Shown one piece after another: positions 1 through 7,848 of a DNA stretch of 64,000 bases. The translations under genes and the position numbers were made by a program. This DNA is from Pseudonocardia kunmingensis. GTDB lineage: Bacteria > Actinomycetota > Actinomycetes > Mycobacteriales > Pseudonocardiaceae. Numbering within the stretch: the stretch's first letter is position 1; each line of letters starts with the position of its first letter. The notes under the pieces are model-generated. The model saw nothing but the letters and a program-made list of their open reading frames with translations, was not told the origin of the DNA and did no database searches. The stretch lies in NCBI RefSeq assembly GCF_006716445.1, contig NZ_VFPA01000001.1, positions 744,001 through 808,000 of the forward strand. Reading direction: 5' to 3'.

Positions 1-21
1 CCACCCCACGTCGCACACCCA

Positions 22-63
22 GCATGCACTTCGCGCAAGGCCGGCGGTGTGCGAAGTGCATGC
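22..63. repeat. Palindrome with 13-bp arms behind ligD
   Basis: GCATGCACTTCGC at 22-34 is matched by its exact reverse complement at 51-63, with a 16-nt loop. It lies just past the stop of the minus-strand polymerase gene, so it could act as a hairpin terminator. No T-tract follows. Confidence 0.6.
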
Positions 64-84
64 ACGGTGTGCGGAGCCCGCGGG

Positions 85-1128
85 TCAGGTCTCCTCGGCG
101 GCCGGGGCCTTCGCCCGGCTCGGCTGCACCCGCATCGGCTCGCCCGGCATCTTCGGGTACTCGGGCGGGTAGGGCAGGTCGCCGAGGCCGCGGTCGCGCT
201 CGTCGGCGGCGTACCAGTCCAGCACCACCTCCAGGCCGCCGACCGCGTCGTCCATGCCGGCGTGCGGGTCGCCGTGCTCGGCCAGCAGACCGGGGACGGT
301 GCGCACGTCGAAGTCCTCGGGCTCGACGTCGGGCAGCGACTCCCAGGTCACCGGCATCGACACCGTTGCCCGCGGGCGCCCGCGCACCGACCAGGCCGAC
401 GCCACCGTGCGGTCCCGGGCCGCCTGGTTGTAGTCGAGGAACACCCGCTCGCCGCGCTCCTCCTTCCACCACGCGACCGTGGCCCGCTCGGGCAGCCGGT
501 CGGCCACCCGGCGGGCGATCGCGATCACGGCGTGCCGGACGGCGACGAAGTCCCACTCGGGGCGGATCCGGCAGAACACGTGGACGCCGCGACCGCCCGA
601 GGTCTTGGGCCATCCGACGAGGCCGGCCTCGTCGAGCACCTCGTGCAGCACGCCGGCGACGGCGACGGCGACGGCGAAGTCGGTGCCCGGCTGCGGGTCG
701 AGGTCGATGCGCAGCTCGTCGGGACGGTCGGGGTCGGCGCGGCGGACCGGCCACGGGTGGAAGTCGAACGTGCCCATGTTGGCCGCCCAGACCAGCACGG
801 CCTGCTCGGTGGGGCACAGCGAGTCGGCGGTCCGGCCGCTCGGGAACGTCACGCGCGCCGTCTCGACGTACGGCGGAGCGCCCTTGGGCAGCCGCTTGGC
901 GAAGAACGCCTCGCCCTCGACGCCGTCCGGGTAGCGCTTGAGGTTGGTGGGCCGCTCGTGCAGCGCGCGCAGCAGCGGCTCGGCCACCGCCCGGTAGTAC
1001 CGCACCAGCTCGCCCTTGGCGATCCCCCGCTCCGGGAAGTACACCTTGTCGGCGCTGGTCAGCCGTACCTCACGGTCGCCGTCAGGCCCGGGGACGCTCA
1101 GCAACTCCACCGCGCTCTTGCTCGCCAC
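85..1128 (-). CDS. ligD: LigD-type DNA polymerase/primase (non-homologous end joining)
   Basis: Stand-alone polymerase domain of the bacterial NHEJ ligase D family, which fills in or extends ends at double-strand breaks. The AEP-type metal-binding pair is visible as IDLDP (Asp142, Asp144) and the third acid as FLDYN (Asp232); the nucleotide-binding SGGRGVH lies at 177-183. At 347 aa it covers only the polymerase module; no ligase or nuclease domain is attached and no ku gene is in the window. GTG start, 32 bp from the divergent small gene at 1161. Family assignment is firm; whether it acts with Ku encoded elsewhere is inference. Confidence 0.93.
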   Translation of the reverse strand: MASKSAVELLSVPGPDGDREVRLTSADKVYFPERGIAKGELVRYYRAVAEPLLRALHERPTNLKRYPDGVEGEAFFAKRLPKGAPPYVETARVTFPSGRTADSLCPTEQAVLVWAANMGTFDFHPWPVRRADPDRPDELRIDLDPQPGTDFAVAVAVAGVLHEVLDEAGLVGWPKTSGGRGVHVFCRIRPEWDFVAVRHAVIAIARRVADRLPERATVAWWKEERGERVFLDYNQAARDRTVASAWSVRGRPRATVSMPVTWESLPDVEPEDFDVRTVPGLLAEHGDPHAGMDDAVGGLEVVLDWYAADERDRGLGDLPYPPEYPKMPGEPMRVQPSRAKAPAAEET

Positions 1129-1160
1129 GGAACCGGACCGTACCCGCTACCCTTCCCGAG

Positions 1161-1466
1161 GTGCCCGATCTCCACGAACCGGACCGCCCGGGATGGTCCC
1201 GGCAGTTCGACGACGAGCTGCTCGGGCTCGACCCCGACGACCCGGAGGCGCAGGCGTTCGCCGCGCACCTGGACCGCATGCAGCGCCAGACCCCCGCGTT
1301 CACCGTCGAGGGCTACCTGGACGGGGTCAGCGACTTCGCCGACTCCGCCAACCGCGCCGAGGGCGGCAGGCGGTGGGCTGCCGTGCTGGTGGTCGTCCTG
1401 CTGCTCGTCGGCGTGGTCTACGTGGTGTGGAACGCGCTGGTGTTCGTGCTCACCACGCTGGCGTAG
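1161..1466 (+). CDS. Small single-pass membrane protein, unknown function
   Basis: A 101-aa protein with a hydrophilic acidic N-terminal part (residues 1-68) and one strong C-terminal transmembrane helix (about 71-98, Ala/Val/Leu-rich). I do not recognise the family. The GTG start directly follows CTTCCCGAG, a weak ribosome site; divergent transcription from the ligD promoter region is likely. Its last 17 bp overlap the convergent response-regulator gene. The tail-anchored layout suggests a cytosolic domain held at the membrane, but nothing shows a role. Confidence 0.7.
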   Translation: MPDLHEPDRPGWSRQFDDELLGLDPDDPEAQAFAAHLDRMQRQTPAFTVEGYLDGVSDFADSANRAEGGRRWAAVLVVVLLLVGVVYVVWNALVFVLTTLA

Positions 1467-2136
1467 TGGCGCCGGGCACCACGAGGCCGCACTCGTAGGC
1501 CAGCACCACGGCCTGCACGCGGTCGCGCAGCCCCAGCTTGGCGAGGATGCGCCCCACGTGCGTCTTGACCGTCTCCTCGGCGACGACCAGCTCCGCGGCG
1601 ATCTCCCGGTTGGCCAGGCCCCGCGCCACCAGCCCGAGCACCTCCCGCTCCCGCGCGGTCAGCACGGCGAGCCGCTCCCGGCCACCGGTGCGCCCGCGGG
1701 CGGCCACCTCGGCGATGAGGCGGCGGGTCACGCTCGGGGCCAGCAGCGCCTCCCCCGCCGCCACCACCCGGACCGCGGCCGCGAGCTCCGCGGTGGGCGC
1801 GTCCTTCAGCAGGAACCCGCTCGCCCCGGCCCGCAGCGCCTCGTAGACGTACTCGTCCAGGTCGAACGTGGTCAGCACCAGCACGCGCGTCGGTGGGTGG
1901 GCGGCCTCGGCGAGCAGCGCGCGCGTGGCGGCGAGGCCGTCGAGCACGGGCATCCGGACGTCCATCAGCACGACGTCGACGGGCGTGCCGAGAGCCCGGA
2001 GCCGGCGCGCGCGGTCGACGGCCTGCCGGCCGTCCGCGGCGGTGTCGAGCACCCGGATGCCCGGTGCGGCGTCGAGGATGGCGGCCAGGCCGTCACGCAC
2101 GATGTCCTGGTCGTCGGCGACGAGCACGGTGGTCAC
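1450..2136 (-). CDS. NarL/LuxR-type response regulator
   Basis: Two-component response regulator of 228 aa: receiver domain (about 1-120, starting VLVADDQDIVRDG, phosphoacceptor Asp in VVLMDVRMP, conserved Lys in FLLKDAP) and a C-terminal LuxR helix-turn-helix (LTAREREVLGLVARGLANREI, about 155-215). The GTG start overlaps the stop of the upstream kinase (GTGA), so the two are translationally coupled and form a cognate pair. It closely resembles the regulator at 59552-60202, so the two systems are probably paralogous. Signal and targets are unknown. Confidence 0.93.
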   Translation of the reverse strand: MTTVLVADDQDIVRDGLAAILDAAPGIRVLDTAADGRQAVDRARRLRALGTPVDVVLMDVRMPVLDGLAATRALLAEAAHPPTRVLVLTTFDLDEYVYEALRAGASGFLLKDAPTAELAAAVRVVAAGEALLAPSVTRRLIAEVAARGRTGGRERLAVLTAREREVLGLVARGLANREIAAELVVAEETVKTHVGRILAKLGLRDRVQAVVLAYECGLVVPGATTPAW

Positions 2137-3386
2137 GCCGGCTCCGTCGGCAACGTGGCGTCCACGGTGTAGCCGCCCGGGCCCGCGCCCGCCACCAGGA
2201 ACCCGCCGACGGCAGCCACCCGTTCCCGCATCCCGACGAGCCCGGTGCCGACGCCGGGGGACGCACCGCCCCCCACCGCGGCGGGCATCCCGCTCTCGAC
2301 CTGCACGCGCACCGCCGCCGGCAACCACCGCACGTGCACCGCCACCGGTGCGCCGGTCGCGTGGCGCGCCGCGTTGGACAGCGCCTCCTGCACCACGCGG
2401 TACGCGGTGAGCCCGACGTCGTCGGGCACCGGCCGCGCCGTACCGGTCACGTCCAGCTCGACCGGCACGCCGGAGCCGCGCAGACCCTCGACGAGCCCGG
2501 CGATCCCGTCCAGGTCGGGGACGGGGGCGCTGGGCCGGTCCGGGTCGTCGGCCCGCAGCACGCCGAGCAGCCGGCGCATGTCGGTGAGCGCGTCGCGCGC
2601 GGCACCGGCGATCGTCGCGAACTCGGCGACGGCGCCGGGGCCGGTCCCCGGCACCCGCTGCGTCGCGCTCTCCGCGCGCACCGCGATCGCGGACAGGTGG
2701 TGGGCGATCACGTCGTGCATCTCGCGGGCGATGCGCGTGCGCTCCTCCAGCACCGCGCGCCGCGCCTGTTCCTCGGCCGTGCCGCGCTGGGCCTCCGCGA
2801 GCCGGCCGGTGGTGCCGCGCAAGGCCCGCAGCGCGGTGCCCAGCCCGGCGACCAGCACCAGTACCCCGGTGACACCCGCGATCAACGCCGGAGCCGCCCC
2901 GCCCACGAGCGTCCACGCGGCCCCGGCAACGAGAGCGGCGACCGCCGCCAGCGCGGCGACCGGCGCCGGGACGGCGACGGCCAGCAGGAACAGCGTCGCC
3001 AGGTGCAGCACGAGGGTGGAGGTGGGCCCGGGCACCGTGCTCGTCGTGACCAGCAGGGGCGTCAGGACGGTCGTGAGGAACGACAGGCGCCACCCCATCA
3101 GCGGCTGCCGCAGCGCCAGCCCGACGGCCCCGGCGTGGGCCAGCGCCAGCAGCAGGGCGACGAGCTGGTCGTTGTGCCCGTCACCGACCAGCTGCACGAG
3201 GTCGACCCCGATCGCGGCGACGACCGCGACCTGGAGCCCGATGCGGACCCCACGGCCCAGCCCGTCGACGACCCCCACCGGCTCGTCGGCCCCGGCCAGC
3301 AGGTGCCGGGCCGCGCGGCGGGCACCCGCGAGCACCGGCACGGCGCGGGAGGCGCCGGCGGCGGATCGGGTCGGCACGGCAGGCAT
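2133..3386 (-). CDS. Membrane sensor histidine kinase (HisKA_3 type)
   Basis: Sensor kinase of 417 aa. Several N-terminal hydrophobic segments (about 40-200) form the membrane sensor; the dimerisation/phosphoacceptor region follows as REMHDVIAHHLSAIAVRA, and the HATPase has VVQEALSNAARHA and GTGLVGMRERV. This layout is typical of DesK/LiaS-like kinases paired with LuxR-type regulators. The ATG at 3386 was preferred because sequence upstream of it overlaps the divergent promoter region and low-complexity Arg/Gly codons. Overlaps the regulator gene by 4 bp. Confidence 0.9.
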   Translation of the reverse strand: MPAVPTRSAAGASRAVPVLAGARRAARHLLAGADEPVGVVDGLGRGVRIGLQVAVVAAIGVDLVQLVGDGHNDQLVALLLALAHAGAVGLALRQPLMGWRLSFLTTVLTPLLVTTSTVPGPTSTLVLHLATLFLLAVAVPAPVAALAAVAALVAGAAWTLVGGAAPALIAGVTGVLVLVAGLGTALRALRGTTGRLAEAQRGTAEEQARRAVLEERTRIAREMHDVIAHHLSAIAVRAESATQRVPGTGPGAVAEFATIAGAARDALTDMRRLLGVLRADDPDRPSAPVPDLDGIAGLVEGLRGSGVPVELDVTGTARPVPDDVGLTAYRVVQEALSNAARHATGAPVAVHVRWLPAAVRVQVESGMPAAVGGGASPGVGTGLVGMRERVAAVGGFLVAGAGPGGYTVDATLPTEPA

Positions 3387-3539
3387 CGGCGCCGATGCTA
3401 CGGACGGGCGGCGCCGACGCCGTCCCCCTGCAGAGCCACGTCCGCGCCCGCCGGAACCGCTCCGCAGCGGGACGGCCCGCGGCCGCGCCGTTCCTAGCGT
3501 CGGTCGCCATGCCCCGCACCCGCCCCGGACCCCCGCCGG

Positions 3540-3698
3540 CGAGTCCCGCAGCCACACCCGGCGAGTCTCCCGTTCCGACAGGGCGAGTCCCGCATCCGGA
3601 CAGTGCCGCGCCCGGTGGGACACCACCACGGCCGCGTCCCCCGTCCGGTCCGGGCGGGTCCCGCACGGGCGCGGGGCGGGTTCCGCGGCCGGACGGGA
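3540..3698 (+). repeat. Degenerate 22-bp tandem repeat, copy 1
   Basis: Units beginning CGAGTC start at 3540, 3562 and 3584, exactly 22 bp apart, with the core CGAGTCTCCCGTTCCGACAG. More degenerate units (CGGGTCCCGC..., CGGGTTCCGC...) begin near 3655 and 3677 with the same period. The same repeat occurs inside hemG at 10205-10352. It lies in the leader of the membrane-protein/msrB ORF, where it would read as a Pro/Gly/Arg-rich stretch if translated. Confidence 0.8.
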
Positions 3699-3736
3699 GA
3701 CCTGGGCCGGCCACCGGACGCCGGCCCGGTCCCCGC

Positions 3737-5326
3737 ATGCTGCTCGTCGCGTGCGCGGCAGGTGCCCTCGGCCTCGCGGCCGTCACCGACCAGCCCGCGT
3801 ACCGCGTGTGGGGCCTCGTCGCGGGCGCCGGCTACCTGCTGCTCGCGGTGACGCCGACGGCCCGCCGGCCGCCCGCCCCCTGGGTCGCGGGCGCGCTGTG
3901 CGGGCTCGTGCCGCTGGCGGTGCTGGTGCTCGCCCGCGGTGGCACGCGCGGTCCCGGCCCCTTCGCACAGCCCGAGGTGTGGGTGGTCGAGGAGGCGGCC
4001 CGCCGCTGGCTCGCCACCGGGAGCCCGTACCCGTCCCCGGTGGCGGCCGCCGCCGGACCGGACGGTTTCTTCCCCTACCTGCCCGGGATGGCGGTGTTCG
4101 GCCTGCCCCGCGCGGTGTTCGGGGACGTGTGGTGGACCGACGCCCGGCTCGCGTTCGCCGCGGTGGCCGTGGGCGGGTGCGCGCTCGGCCTGCGCGCGCT
4201 CGCGGGCAGCGCCCGGCCCGGCACCGCTGCGGGCTGGCTGCTCGCCGGAAACCCGCTCGTCACGCTCACGCTCGCAACCGGCGGCCACGACCTGGCCCTC
4301 GCCGGCCTCCTCGTCGCGGCGGTCGGCCTCACGCACGCGGCTGTGGTGCGACGGTCGCGGCCCGACGACGAGCTGCGCCCGGTCCTCGCCGCCGGTGCCC
4401 TGGCCGGGATCGCGGCCGGGACGAAGCCGTCGGCGTGGCCGGTCGTGGTCGTCCTGCTCGTCGTACTGGCCGGCACCGGCGGCCGTCGCCCGGCACTGCG
4501 CTTCGCCTGCGCCGCGGCGGGACCTGCGCTGCTGCTCGCCCTGCCCGACCTCCTGCGGGCGCCGCGGCTGGTGCTCGAGCACCTCGTGGTGTTCCCCGCC
4601 GGCCTGGCCACCGTGCCGACGCCCGCGGCGAGCCCGGTGCCGGGAGCGTGGCTGGCGGCGCTGCCCGGTGGCCGGGCGCTCGCGCTGGGGCTCCTGCTCG
4701 CCGCCGCGGTGATCGCCCTCGCGCGCCTGCTCGCCCGCCCGCCGCTCGACGGCCCCGCGGCCGCCCGGTTCGCGGCGGCGAGCCTCGCGGCCGCCGTGCT
4801 CCTCGCGCCGTCGAGCCGGGTGGGCTGGTTCGTCGTGCCGCTGCTGCTCGCCGGTGCCGGGTCGCTGCACCGGCCCCGCGGGCGACATAGTGTGGAGCGC
4901 ATGGATCCCGCCACCGAACCCGCACCGAAGGTCGTCAAGTCCGACGCCGAGTGGCGCGCCCAGCTCACGCCCGCCGAGTACCAGGTCCTGCGCCAGGCCG
5001 GCACCGAGCGGCCCTTCACCGGTGAGTACACCGACACGAAGACCCAGGGCGTCTACTCCTGCCGCGCGTGCGGCGCCGAGCTGTTCCGCTCCGACACGAA
5101 GTTCGAGTCGCACTGCGGCTGGCCGTCGTTCTTCACCCCGCTCGCCGGCGACGCCGTGATCGAGCGCGTCGACACCAGCCTCGGCATGCGCCGGGTCGAG
5201 GTGCTGTGCGCCGCCTGCCACAGCCACCTGGGGCACGTCTTCGAGGGGGAGGGCTACCAGACGCCGACCGACCTGCGGTACTGCATCAACTCGGTCTCCC
5301 TGCGCCTGGAGCCGGACGCTAGCTGA
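3737..5326 (+). CDS. GT87-like polytopic membrane protein fused in frame to MsrB
   Basis: The open frame from ATG 3737 encodes a membrane protein of about 388 aa with many hydrophobic helices and a WXXE-like extracellular loop (EVWVVEEAARRWLATGSPYP), resembling DUF2029/GT87 mannosyltransferase-type proteins. It then continues without a stop into a complete methionine-R-sulfoxide reductase (from residue 389). The frame stays open upstream to 3395 (in-frame ATGs at 3509 and 3737), but that part is 22-bp repeat and low complexity. The polyprenol-sugar transferase role is inferred from topology only. Whether one fusion protein or two products are made is undecided; MsrB has its own possible leaderless start at 4901. 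Confidence 0.7.
   Translation: MLLVACAAGALGLAAVTDQPAYRVWGLVAGAGYLLLAVTPTARRPPAPWVAGALCGLVPLAVLVLARGGTRGPGPFAQPEVWVVEEAARRWLATGSPYPSPVAAAAGPDGFFPYLPGMAVFGLPRAVFGDVWWTDARLAFAAVAVGGCALGLRALAGSARPGTAAGWLLAGNPLVTLTLATGGHDLALAGLLVAAVGLTHAAVVRRSRPDDELRPVLAAGALAGIAAGTKPSAWPVVVVLLVVLAGTGGRRPALRFACAAAGPALLLALPDLLRAPRLVLEHLVVFPAGLATVPTPAASPVPGAWLAALPGGRALALGLLLAAAVIALARLLARPPLDGPAAARFAAASLAAAVLLAPSSRVGWFVVPLLLAGAGSLHRPRGRHSVERMDPATEPAPKVVKSDAEWRAQLTPAEYQVLRQAGTERPFTGEYTDTKTQGVYSCRACGAELFRSDTKFESHCGWPSFFTPLAGDAVIERVDTSLGMRRVEVLCAACHSHLGHVFEGEGYQTPTDLRYCINSVSLRLEPDAS
4901..5326 (+). CDS. msrB: Peptide-methionine (R)-S-oxide reductase
   Basis: Full-length 141-aa MsrB, which reduces methionine-R-sulfoxide in proteins. 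Zn-binding CXXC pairs are present (SCRACG; CAACH), as are the substrate-site HCGWPSF and the catalytic region DLRYCINSVSL with its Cys. From ATG 4901 the length equals the usual single-domain enzyme. TAGTGT, a TANNNT-type -10 box, lies 6 nt before the ATG, as in leaderless actinobacterial genes, so independent expression is plausible. The 3' end overlaps the remnant toxin gene on the other strand. Confidence 0.9.
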   Translation: MDPATEPAPKVVKSDAEWRAQLTPAEYQVLRQAGTERPFTGEYTDTKTQGVYSCRACGAELFRSDTKFESHCGWPSFFTPLAGDAVIERVDTSLGMRRVEVLCAACHSHLGHVFEGEGYQTPTDLRYCINSVSLRLEPDAS

Positions 5327-5611
5327 TCACCTCGACCTCGCACGGGAGGCCGGGAGCGTTCGCGAGCCTCTTGTCGGCGGATATCGCGTCGCGATCAAGG
5401 GCTCCAACGCACGGAGCGCTGCTTCCGCGGTGTCGGCTTCGATCGCACCAGCGGCAACCTGCTGACGCAGGGCGTTGCCGACCTCCGCATCGACGAGGTG
5501 GGGAGCGTGGCAGACAGAGCTCGTCAGCCGGTCGCGCAGTCCTCGATCTCTGGCCGAAGCCGCCGTCACCGCCCGCGCGGCGACTGAGGCGTCGACGACG
5601 AGATCGATCAC
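5319..5611 (-). pseudogene. Truncated VapC-type PIN toxin with internal deletion and frameshift
   Basis: The first ~78 codons are a normal PIN-domain toxin start (MIDLVVDASVAAR with the first catalytic Asp, later HLVDAEVGNALR). After LEPLIATRYP the frame is lost. The typical toxin C-terminus is still legible in another frame (SADKRLANAPGLPCEVEVIS, stop TAG at 5319-5321). About 40 codons with the remaining catalytic acids are missing at the junction, so the gene is dead. The GTG start overlaps the stop of the antitoxin remnant, the normal vapBC coupling. Confidence 0.8.
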
Positions 5612-5682
5612 CTGTCGCGCTCCTCGCGAATGTCGGCGACGAGCTGCTCCGTCGTCACAGCGGTCCCGCGGTCTCGCGCCAT
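5608..5682 (-). pseudogene. C-terminal remnant of a VapB-like antitoxin
   Basis: Only the tail of the antitoxin is left: ARDRGTAVTTEQLVADIREE from the ATG at 5682, ending in a TGA that overlaps the toxin GTG. The ribbon-helix-helix N-terminus is absent. The sequence upstream is replaced by a perfect 27-bp palindrome at 5691-5717, which may mark the breakpoint. Confidence 0.6.
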
Positions 5683-5690
5683 CAGCTCGC

Positions 5691-5717
5691 CGAGTAGCGC
5701 TGATTCAGCGCTACTCG
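5691..5717. repeat. Perfect 27-bp palindrome between hemQ and the vapBC remnant
   Basis: CGAGTAGCGCTGA and its exact reverse complement are separated by one T. It begins 2 bp past the hemQ stop codon on the minus strand, so it may be the hemQ terminator hairpin, and it is also the edge of the damaged antitoxin gene. Confidence 0.7.
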
Positions 5718-5718
5718 G

Positions 5719-6414
5719 TCACGGCAGTGTCGCCACCAGGTCCCCGGGTTCCACCCGGGGGCCGGTGAAGAACGGGGTCTCCTCGCGGACGTGCCGGCGC
5801 GCGTCGGTGCCGCGCAGGTGGCGCATGAGGTCGACGATCCGGTCCAGCTCGTCGGCCTCGAACGCGAGGATCCACTCGTAGTCGCCGAGCGCGAACGCGG
5901 GCACGGTGTTCGCGCGCACGTCCGGGTAGTCGCGCGCCTCCTTGCCGTGCTCGGCGAGCATCCACCGGCGCTCCTCGTCGGGGAGCAGGTACCACTCGTA
6001 GGAACGGACGAACGGGTAGACGCAGATGTAGCGCCGCGGCGCCTCCCCCGCGACGAACGCCGGCAGGTGGCTCTTGTTGAACTCGGCCGGCCGGTGCAGG
6101 GCCACCTGGCTCCAGACCGGGCTGCTCGCCCGGCCGAGCGCGGTGGTGCGGCGCAGCCTCGAGTACGCCGCCTGCAGTGCCTCGACGTTGTCGGCGTGCC
6201 ACCACACCATGAAGTCGGCGTCGGCCCGCAGGCCCGCCACGTCGTAGACCCCGCGCACGGTGACGCCCTTGCCGCGCAGGGCGTCGAGGAACTCGGCGAA
6301 CTCACCGGCAGCGCCGGCACGCTCGTCGCCGAGCCGACCGGGTTCGACCCGGAACACCGACCACATGGTGTAGCGGATGGCGCTGTTCAGCTCGGCGTAG
6401 TCCAGACGTGCCAC
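5719..6414 (-). CDS. hemQ: HemQ, coproheme decarboxylase (chlorite dismutase-like)
   Basis: Converts iron-coproporphyrin III to haem b by two decarboxylations, the last step of the Gram-positive haem pathway. The 231-aa length and the motifs [12 protein letters not shown] (catalytic Tyr), [21 protein letters not shown], and the haem-ligand His region are those of actinobacterial HemQ. GTG start. hemG and hemE lie 3-6 kb downstream on the same strand; in relatives hemE, hemG and hemQ are often adjacent, so the genes between (TetR, NAD(P)-binding, protease pair) look inserted. Confidence 0.95.
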   Translation of the reverse strand: MARLDYAELNSAIRYTMWSVFRVEPGRLGDERAGAAGEFAEFLDALRGKGVTVRGVYDVAGLRADADFMVWWHADNVEALQAAYSRLRRTTALGRASSPVWSQVALHRPAEFNKSHLPAFVAGEAPRRYICVYPFVRSYEWYLLPDEERRWMLAEHGKEARDYPDVRANTVPAFALGDYEWILAFEADELDRIVDLMRHLRGTDARRHVREETPFFTGPRVEPGDLVATLP

Positions 6415-6438
6415 GTCCCCATCCTGCCACGCACCCCG

Positions 6439-7044
6439 TCAGCTCCCGGCGTCCGAGGCCGTGGGCTCCAGCACGGTGGCCACCAGCCGGGCCGCGAGCG
6501 CGGACAGCTGCCCGGACGACGGCGTCTCCCCGGAGAACGTGACCAGGAACGCGTGCTGGAAGCACGCGCCGAGCAGGAGCCCTGCCATCGCGTCGGGGTC
6601 GGCGCCTGCGCGGACCCGGCCGCGCCGCTGCTCCGCGGCGAGGTAGCGGGCCAGCGCCACGAGCGGGTAGCGGGGCCCACCGGCGCCGAGCTCGTCGATG
6701 CGGGCGCGGTGGGCGTCGAGCAACCGGCGCGACGAGAAGAGCGAGACCGCGAGGGGGAACGCGTCGGCGTAGAACCGCAGCGCGGTGGTGACCAACTCCT
6801 CGAGGTTCGCCCGCACCTCGCCCCGCCCCGGGTGCTCCTCGAGCTCGGCGAGCAGGGCGCCGAGACCGGGCAGCCGGCCGTCGAGCACGTGCAGGAAGAT
6901 CTCGGTCTTGTCCCGGAAGTGCTTGTAGAGCGTGGCCTCCGAGTAGCCGGCCGCGCGCGCGATCTCCTTCGTCGTCGCGCGCGCGAAGCCCTCGGTGCGC
7001 ATGATCTGCGCTGCCGCCCCGACGATGTCCTCCCGCGTCCCCAT
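6439..7044 (-). CDS. TetR-family repressor
   Basis: A 201-aa repressor with an N-terminal helix-turn-helix (TTKEIARAAGYSEATLYKHFRDK, about 24-46) and a C-terminal ligand domain. ATG 7044 was chosen because it gives the usual MGTRxxIVxAA start; the open frame upstream covers the operator. It is divergent from the NAD(P)-binding gene at 7129 with two palindromes in the 84-bp gap, so it most likely represses both itself and that gene. Ligand unknown. Confidence 0.92.
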   Translation of the reverse strand: MGTREDIVGAAAQIMRTEGFARATTKEIARAAGYSEATLYKHFRDKTEIFLHVLDGRLPGLGALLAELEEHPGRGEVRANLEELVTTALRFYADAFPLAVSLFSSRRLLDAHRARIDELGAGGPRYPLVALARYLAAEQRRGRVRAGADPDAMAGLLLGACFQHAFLVTFSGETPSSGQLSALAARLVATVLEPTASDAGS

Positions 7045-7071
7045 GCGTCCCCCTGGCGAGCCCGCTTGACA

Positions 7072-7114
7072 GGTGAGTGAGTACTCACCCACCCTAGTGG
7101 TGAGTGTTCACTCA
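7072..7114. promoter_or_regulatory. Probable TetR operators in a divergent promoter
   Basis: Two inverted repeats with related half-sites: GGTGAGT/ACTCACC (7072-7089, 4-nt centre) and TGAGTG/CACTCA (7101-7114, 2-nt centre). A TTGACA box lies directly before the first site at 7066-7071. Binding by the neighbouring TetR protein is inferred. Confidence 0.65.
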
Positions 7115-7128
7115 ACCCAGGAGGACCC

Positions 7129-7761
7129 ATGCGCATCACCGTGTTCGGGGCGACCGGCGGCACCGGTCGGCACGTCGTCGAGCAGGCGCTCGACGCCGGG
7201 CACCACGTCACCGCGGTCGTACGCGACCCCGCCCGGCTGGGACTGCCCGCCGCCGATCGCCTGGACGTCGTGACCGTGCAGCTCGACGATCGGGCCGCGG
7301 TCCGCGCAGCCGTCGCCGGCGCGGACGCCGTCGTCGACGCCCTCGGTTCCGGCTCCGGCCCCACGACGGTCCGGACCGACGCCGCCCGCGTCATCGTCGC
7401 CGCGATGCGCGACGCCGGGGTGCGCCGGCTCGTGGTGGTGAGCGCGGCAGGCGCCCACACGACGGGCGACACCGCGTTCGTCCGGTTCGTCGTCAAGCCC
7501 GTGCTCGGATACGTCCTGCGGCACCCCTTCGCCGACATGCGCGCGATGGAGGAGGTCGTGCGCGCGAGCGACCTGGACTGGACGATCGTGCTCCCGCCGC
7601 AGCTCACCGACGGCCCCCGCACCGGCGCGGTGCGCCGCCGCGTGGGCGCGAACGTGCGCGGCTCGTACCGGCTCGCCCGCGCCGACCTCGCGGCGGCCGT
7701 CCTGGACGCCGTGGGCGACGACGGCGTGCGGCACGCGTCGCTGTCGGTGGCCGCCGGTTGA
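7129..7761 (+). CDS. NAD(P)-binding atypical short-chain dehydrogenase (NmrA/PF13460-like)
   Basis: A 210-aa Rossmann-fold protein: nucleotide-binding GATGGTGRHVVEQAL at 8-22, then VVSAAGAH and a substrate-side MRAMEEVVRASDLDWTIVLPPQL. This is the NAD(P)H-binding group of flavin reductase/NmrA-like proteins, often redox- or quinone-linked. A strong GGAGG lies before ATG 7129. Divergent from its probable TetR repressor. Substrate cannot be told from sequence. Confidence 0.88.
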   Translation: MRITVFGATGGTGRHVVEQALDAGHHVTAVVRDPARLGLPAADRLDVVTVQLDDRAAVRAAVAGADAVVDALGSGSGPTTVRTDAARVIVAAMRDAGVRRLVVVSAAGAHTTGDTAFVRFVVKPVLGYVLRHPFADMRAMEEVVRASDLDWTIVLPPQLTDGPRTGAVRRRVGANVRGSYRLARADLAAAVLDAVGDDGVRHASLSVAAG

Positions 7762-7848
7762 CGGCGCGTCGCTCCGGTCCGACGTGACGCGCCCGCCCCA
7801 CCCCGGCACGATGTGCCCCTGACGAGTGGCGATGATCGGGGAGGCGAC

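Noticed and set aside
85..1128. Complete multi-domain LigD with Ku partner
   Set aside because: Only the polymerase module is present and no ku or ligase domain occurs in the window.
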